From assembly GCA_958415865.1 (NCBI GenBank), contig CATYZV010000106.1:1-6543 (forward strand): a stretch of DNA of 6,543 bases, in the 5' to 3' direction. The stretch is from an uncultured Selenomonadaceae bacterium. Its GTDB lineage: Bacteria > Bacillota > Negativicutes > Selenomonadales > Selenomonadaceae. Made by a program: the position numbers and the translations under genes. The notes under the pieces are model-generated. The model had not been told where the DNA came from, made no database searches, and saw nothing but the letters and a program-made list of their open reading frames with translations. Position 1 is the stretch's first letter, and every line of letters starts with the position of its first letter. This document shows, piece by piece, positions 4,494 to 6,543 of this stretch.

Positions 4494-6488
4494 TCAGCTG
4501 TCCTGCTCCGGCAGTGATTCGTCGATGGTATCGCCGTATTTGCCTACCCACCACGAAACGGCACGCACGCCGTTGATATACGTGTCGAGCACTGTAGCAT
4601 CAGGCAGGGCATTGCCGCGGTAGAACTCCGGATTGTCCAAGAGGTCGTCTGTCTTGCCGATAGCGTCGGCAGTGAGCCAAAAAGCGTAGTTCTGTGCCAA
4701 TTTATTGTCCGCCATATCCCTGCCGACAGAATAGTACGTAAAGCCCTGCGGCGCGATCGCATCGATCAGCGTCGGCATGATGTCCATCTGGCTGCCCGCC
4801 ATATCGCTAGGCAGCATATCCTTCGTTACGCCCCTGCCCGTCATTATGAACGGTATAGCGTAGCGGTCGTACATACTCGGCGTCTTTTCGATATTGTAGC
4901 GGTCGGCATGATCGCCTATCATTATGAACAGGCTGTCAGGATATTTTTCCTGCATTTTCTTGATGAACTCGCTCGCCTGCTTATCGGCGTACCAATAGTG
5001 TCCCAGTTCGCGCACCAGCTCATCATTGCCGCGTTCATTTTCGGGCAGAGCCCGGCGCACCGCTTCAGCATCAAAGCCTTTTGCAGCTAGGTCTATATTA
5101 AACGGAGAATGGTTAGAAGTATTTAAGATTATGCTGAATGTAGGCTGATCATCACTGATGTTTTTCAGCACGGTATCGTAAAGGTATTCATCGTCTGCGC
5201 CCCAGACGCTGCCCGTCGCATTGGGATCGATGCTGCCGCGGCTGTAGAAATCATCAAAGCCCTGCGCCAGCGTAAAGTCCTGAATATTTTCCCACGTCGC
5301 CGGGCCGGAGTAGAAGAATTTCGTATTGTAGCCGAGCTTTTTCATCTGTGGAGCAAAGGCAGTCAGATACGGCTGCTCTAGTGCTTCGGGCATCGTCGTC
5401 AAATACAGATTGGAATTGGCAAGCCCCGTCGTCATCGTCATCAATGCGCTGACCGTGGCAGAACCTGAGGGCAGCATGCTTCCGCTGTAAAAAGTATCGT
5501 CGCGGGCTATTATGCTCTTCATGCCGTCAGCGATGTGCAGATCCTTGTACTTGTCGAGCAGCGGCCAGTTGGCATAGCTTTCCGACACGATTATGAAAAT
5601 ATGCTTGGGCTTGTCTATCTTTGCGCCCGGAGCCGTCTTGGAAAGATACGCTTTCATATCGCTGCCGCCCTGCTTTCCGGTCAGAGATGCTGCCAGATTG
5701 CGAACATCCTGAGCCGAAAAGTTCAGCCCGTTGCAGGCTTCCATGCGGCTCTGGTTGGCATAGGCGCGGTAAATCGCCTGATAGTCATCGAGAATGCTCT
5801 CATTGAGAAAATCATCATCGGTGATGCCGGCATTTTCCCAGTTCACGCCTGTGCGCCAGCTCCAGCCACCGCCGTAGAGCGACAGCGTGCCCAGCAGGTA
5901 AACCGCCAGCAGCAGGCAGGAAAATCTAAGCTTGGGTGAAAAACGCTGCTGCAATTTTGCTGCGGCACTGAATCTTGACTTAAACGAAAAGCGGAGCCAT
6001 TTACTGTATAGCAAATTGATGATAAACGCTAGAGCAATCACAAATGCCATTTTTAGCGGCAGCTGAAATTCATCGACGAGCGACATGAACAGAGCGTACA
6101 TATCATCGTGCAGTGCCGTGAACAGCATCTGATTGAAGCCGCTGTGGAACTGATGGTAAAACGGGAAGCGCGCTACGAACAGCAGCGTCGTCGCAAACAC
6201 CGCCAAAAAAGAACAGATAGCTCGGAAATACCTCAGCGAATGCCATACAGCCTCTGCTATAATGCCGAGCAGCATGAACAGAGTTATAGCCCCTGCCGTC
6301 TGCAAGCTGAGCTTGGCACCGCTGTAGATCGCCGTGCCTACCAGCGATATACCGCTGCCAGGTGCCAAATACTCACTCATGCCTGCGATGAACACAATGC
6401 GGTAAATGCAGAGCAATAGCCAGAAAAATATAAATGTCTTGATGGACTTTTCCAGAACATCATTAATGCCAGAAAAAATCTGCTTCAT
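4494..6488 (-). CDS. LTA-synthase-like membrane sulfatase / phosphoglycerol transferase
   Basis: A 664-residue enzyme with the LtaS layout: five N-terminal membrane helices (about 17-37, 47-80, 88-108, 144-164, 187-206), then a large extracytoplasmic alkaline-phosphatase-fold domain (about 294-585). LtaS-type enzymes move glycerol phosphate from phosphatidylglycerol onto an envelope acceptor through a phosphothreonine intermediate. Putative catalytic residues are E303 in IIVSESYANWP, nucleophile T345 in SGSATVSALMTMTTG (ten residues before the TG, matching other family members), W399, W429 and D432/D433 in VWGADDEYLYD, H460 in NTSNHSPF and D526-H527 in IGDHAD. A tail of about 75 residues follows the MDIMPTLID helix, with a WW pair at 646-647; no function is apparent. 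Start ATG 6488 has GAAGGA nine bases upstream. No clear terminator follows, so some readthrough into ychF is possible. The real acceptor is unknown: LTA-like polymer, a periplasmic glucan or lipid head group are all possible. Confidence 0.88.
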   Translation of the reverse strand: MKQIFSGINDVLEKSIKTFIFFWLLLCIYRIVFIAGMSEYLAPGSGISLVGTAIYSGAKLSLQTAGAITLFMLLGIIAEAVWHSLRYFRAICSFLAVFATTLLFVARFPFYHQFHSGFNQMLFTALHDDMYALFMSLVDEFQLPLKMAFVIALAFIINLLYSKWLRFSFKSRFSAAAKLQQRFSPKLRFSCLLLAVYLLGTLSLYGGGWSWRTGVNWENAGITDDDFLNESILDDYQAIYRAYANQSRMEACNGLNFSAQDVRNLAASLTGKQGGSDMKAYLSKTAPGAKIDKPKHIFIIVSESYANWPLLDKYKDLHIADGMKSIIARDDTFYSGSMLPSGSATVSALMTMTTGLANSNLYLTTMPEALEQPYLTAFAPQMKKLGYNTKFFYSGPATWENIQDFTLAQGFDDFYSRGSIDPNATGSVWGADDEYLYDTVLKNISDDQPTFSIILNTSNHSPFNIDLAAKGFDAEAVRRALPENERGNDELVRELGHYWYADKQASEFIKKMQEKYPDSLFIMIGDHADRYNIEKTPSMYDRYAIPFIMTGRGVTKDMLPSDMAGSQMDIMPTLIDAIAPQGFTYYSVGRDMADNKLAQNYAFWLTADAIGKTDDLLDNPEFYRGNALPDATVLDTYINGVRAVSWWVGKYGDTIDESLPEQDS

Positions 6489-6524
6489 GAAAATTCATCC
6501 TTCTTTATCGGTTTCTTTACAAAT

Positions 6525-6530
6525 AATATA
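6525..6530 (-). promoter_or_regulatory. possible -10 box for the LTA-synthase-like gene
   Basis: On the minus strand TATATT (6530-6525) lies about 37 bases before the start codon in an AT-rich stretch. The matching -35 would fall just beyond the right edge of the window, so only half the promoter can be judged. Confidence 0.3.
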
Positions 6531-6543
6531 CACTGCTCTTTAT

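Noticed and set aside
5535..5939. A 134-codon open frame on the + strand opposite the LTA-synthase-like gene
   Set aside because: It is antisense to conserved coding sequence, and its Ala/Gln/Arg-rich make-up is that of a reverse-frame shadow.

Overview
The window carries six complete protein genes and short gaps, on DNA of roughly balanced base composition. I see no RNA gene, mobile element, CRISPR array or phage gene. Protein style (a Firmicutes-type YchF, a DsdA, an LTA-synthase-like sulfatase, a SIMPL/DUF541 protein with a clear Sec signal peptide, a PepSY protein) and the frequent use of TTG/GTG starts with purine-rich Shine-Dalgarno sites suggest an anaerobic Firmicute. My best guess is the Negativicutes (Selenomonadaceae-like), which have an outer membrane. 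That placement is inference from general likeness and cannot be proved from this stretch.

Layout. On the + strand at the left lie a GNAT acetyltransferase of the ElaA/YjcF type (20-454) and, 24 bases on, a membrane-anchored PepSY-domain protein (about 479-1111); these look like one transcription unit. They converge on a minus-strand block and share a strong bidirectional terminator (1113-1156). The minus-strand block, read from right to left, is: a five-helix membrane sulfatase/LTA-synthase-like phosphotransferase (6488-4494); ychF (4410-3304) behind a recognisable promoter; a secreted SIMPL-domain protein (3265-2555) only 38 bases after ychF and probably in its operon; a terminator (2509-2538); and dsdA, D-serine ammonia-lyase (2488-1160), which appears to have its own promoter overlapping the end of the SIMPL gene.

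Function. This is mostly a housekeeping and envelope neighbourhood rather than an accessory island. YchF (ribosome-associated ATPase tied to redox stress) and the SIMPL protein (family linked to oxidative-stress tolerance) may act under shared control. The LTA-synthase-like enzyme and the PepSY protein act at the outer face of the cytoplasmic membrane. DsdA detoxifies or consumes D-serine in the cytoplasm. Four of the six genes have starts that Shine-Dalgarno spacing moves inward from the longest reading frame. I found no convincing undescribed system; the most interesting points are the compact terminator/promoter junction before dsdA and the LTA-synthase-like enzyme in what may be a diderm host.
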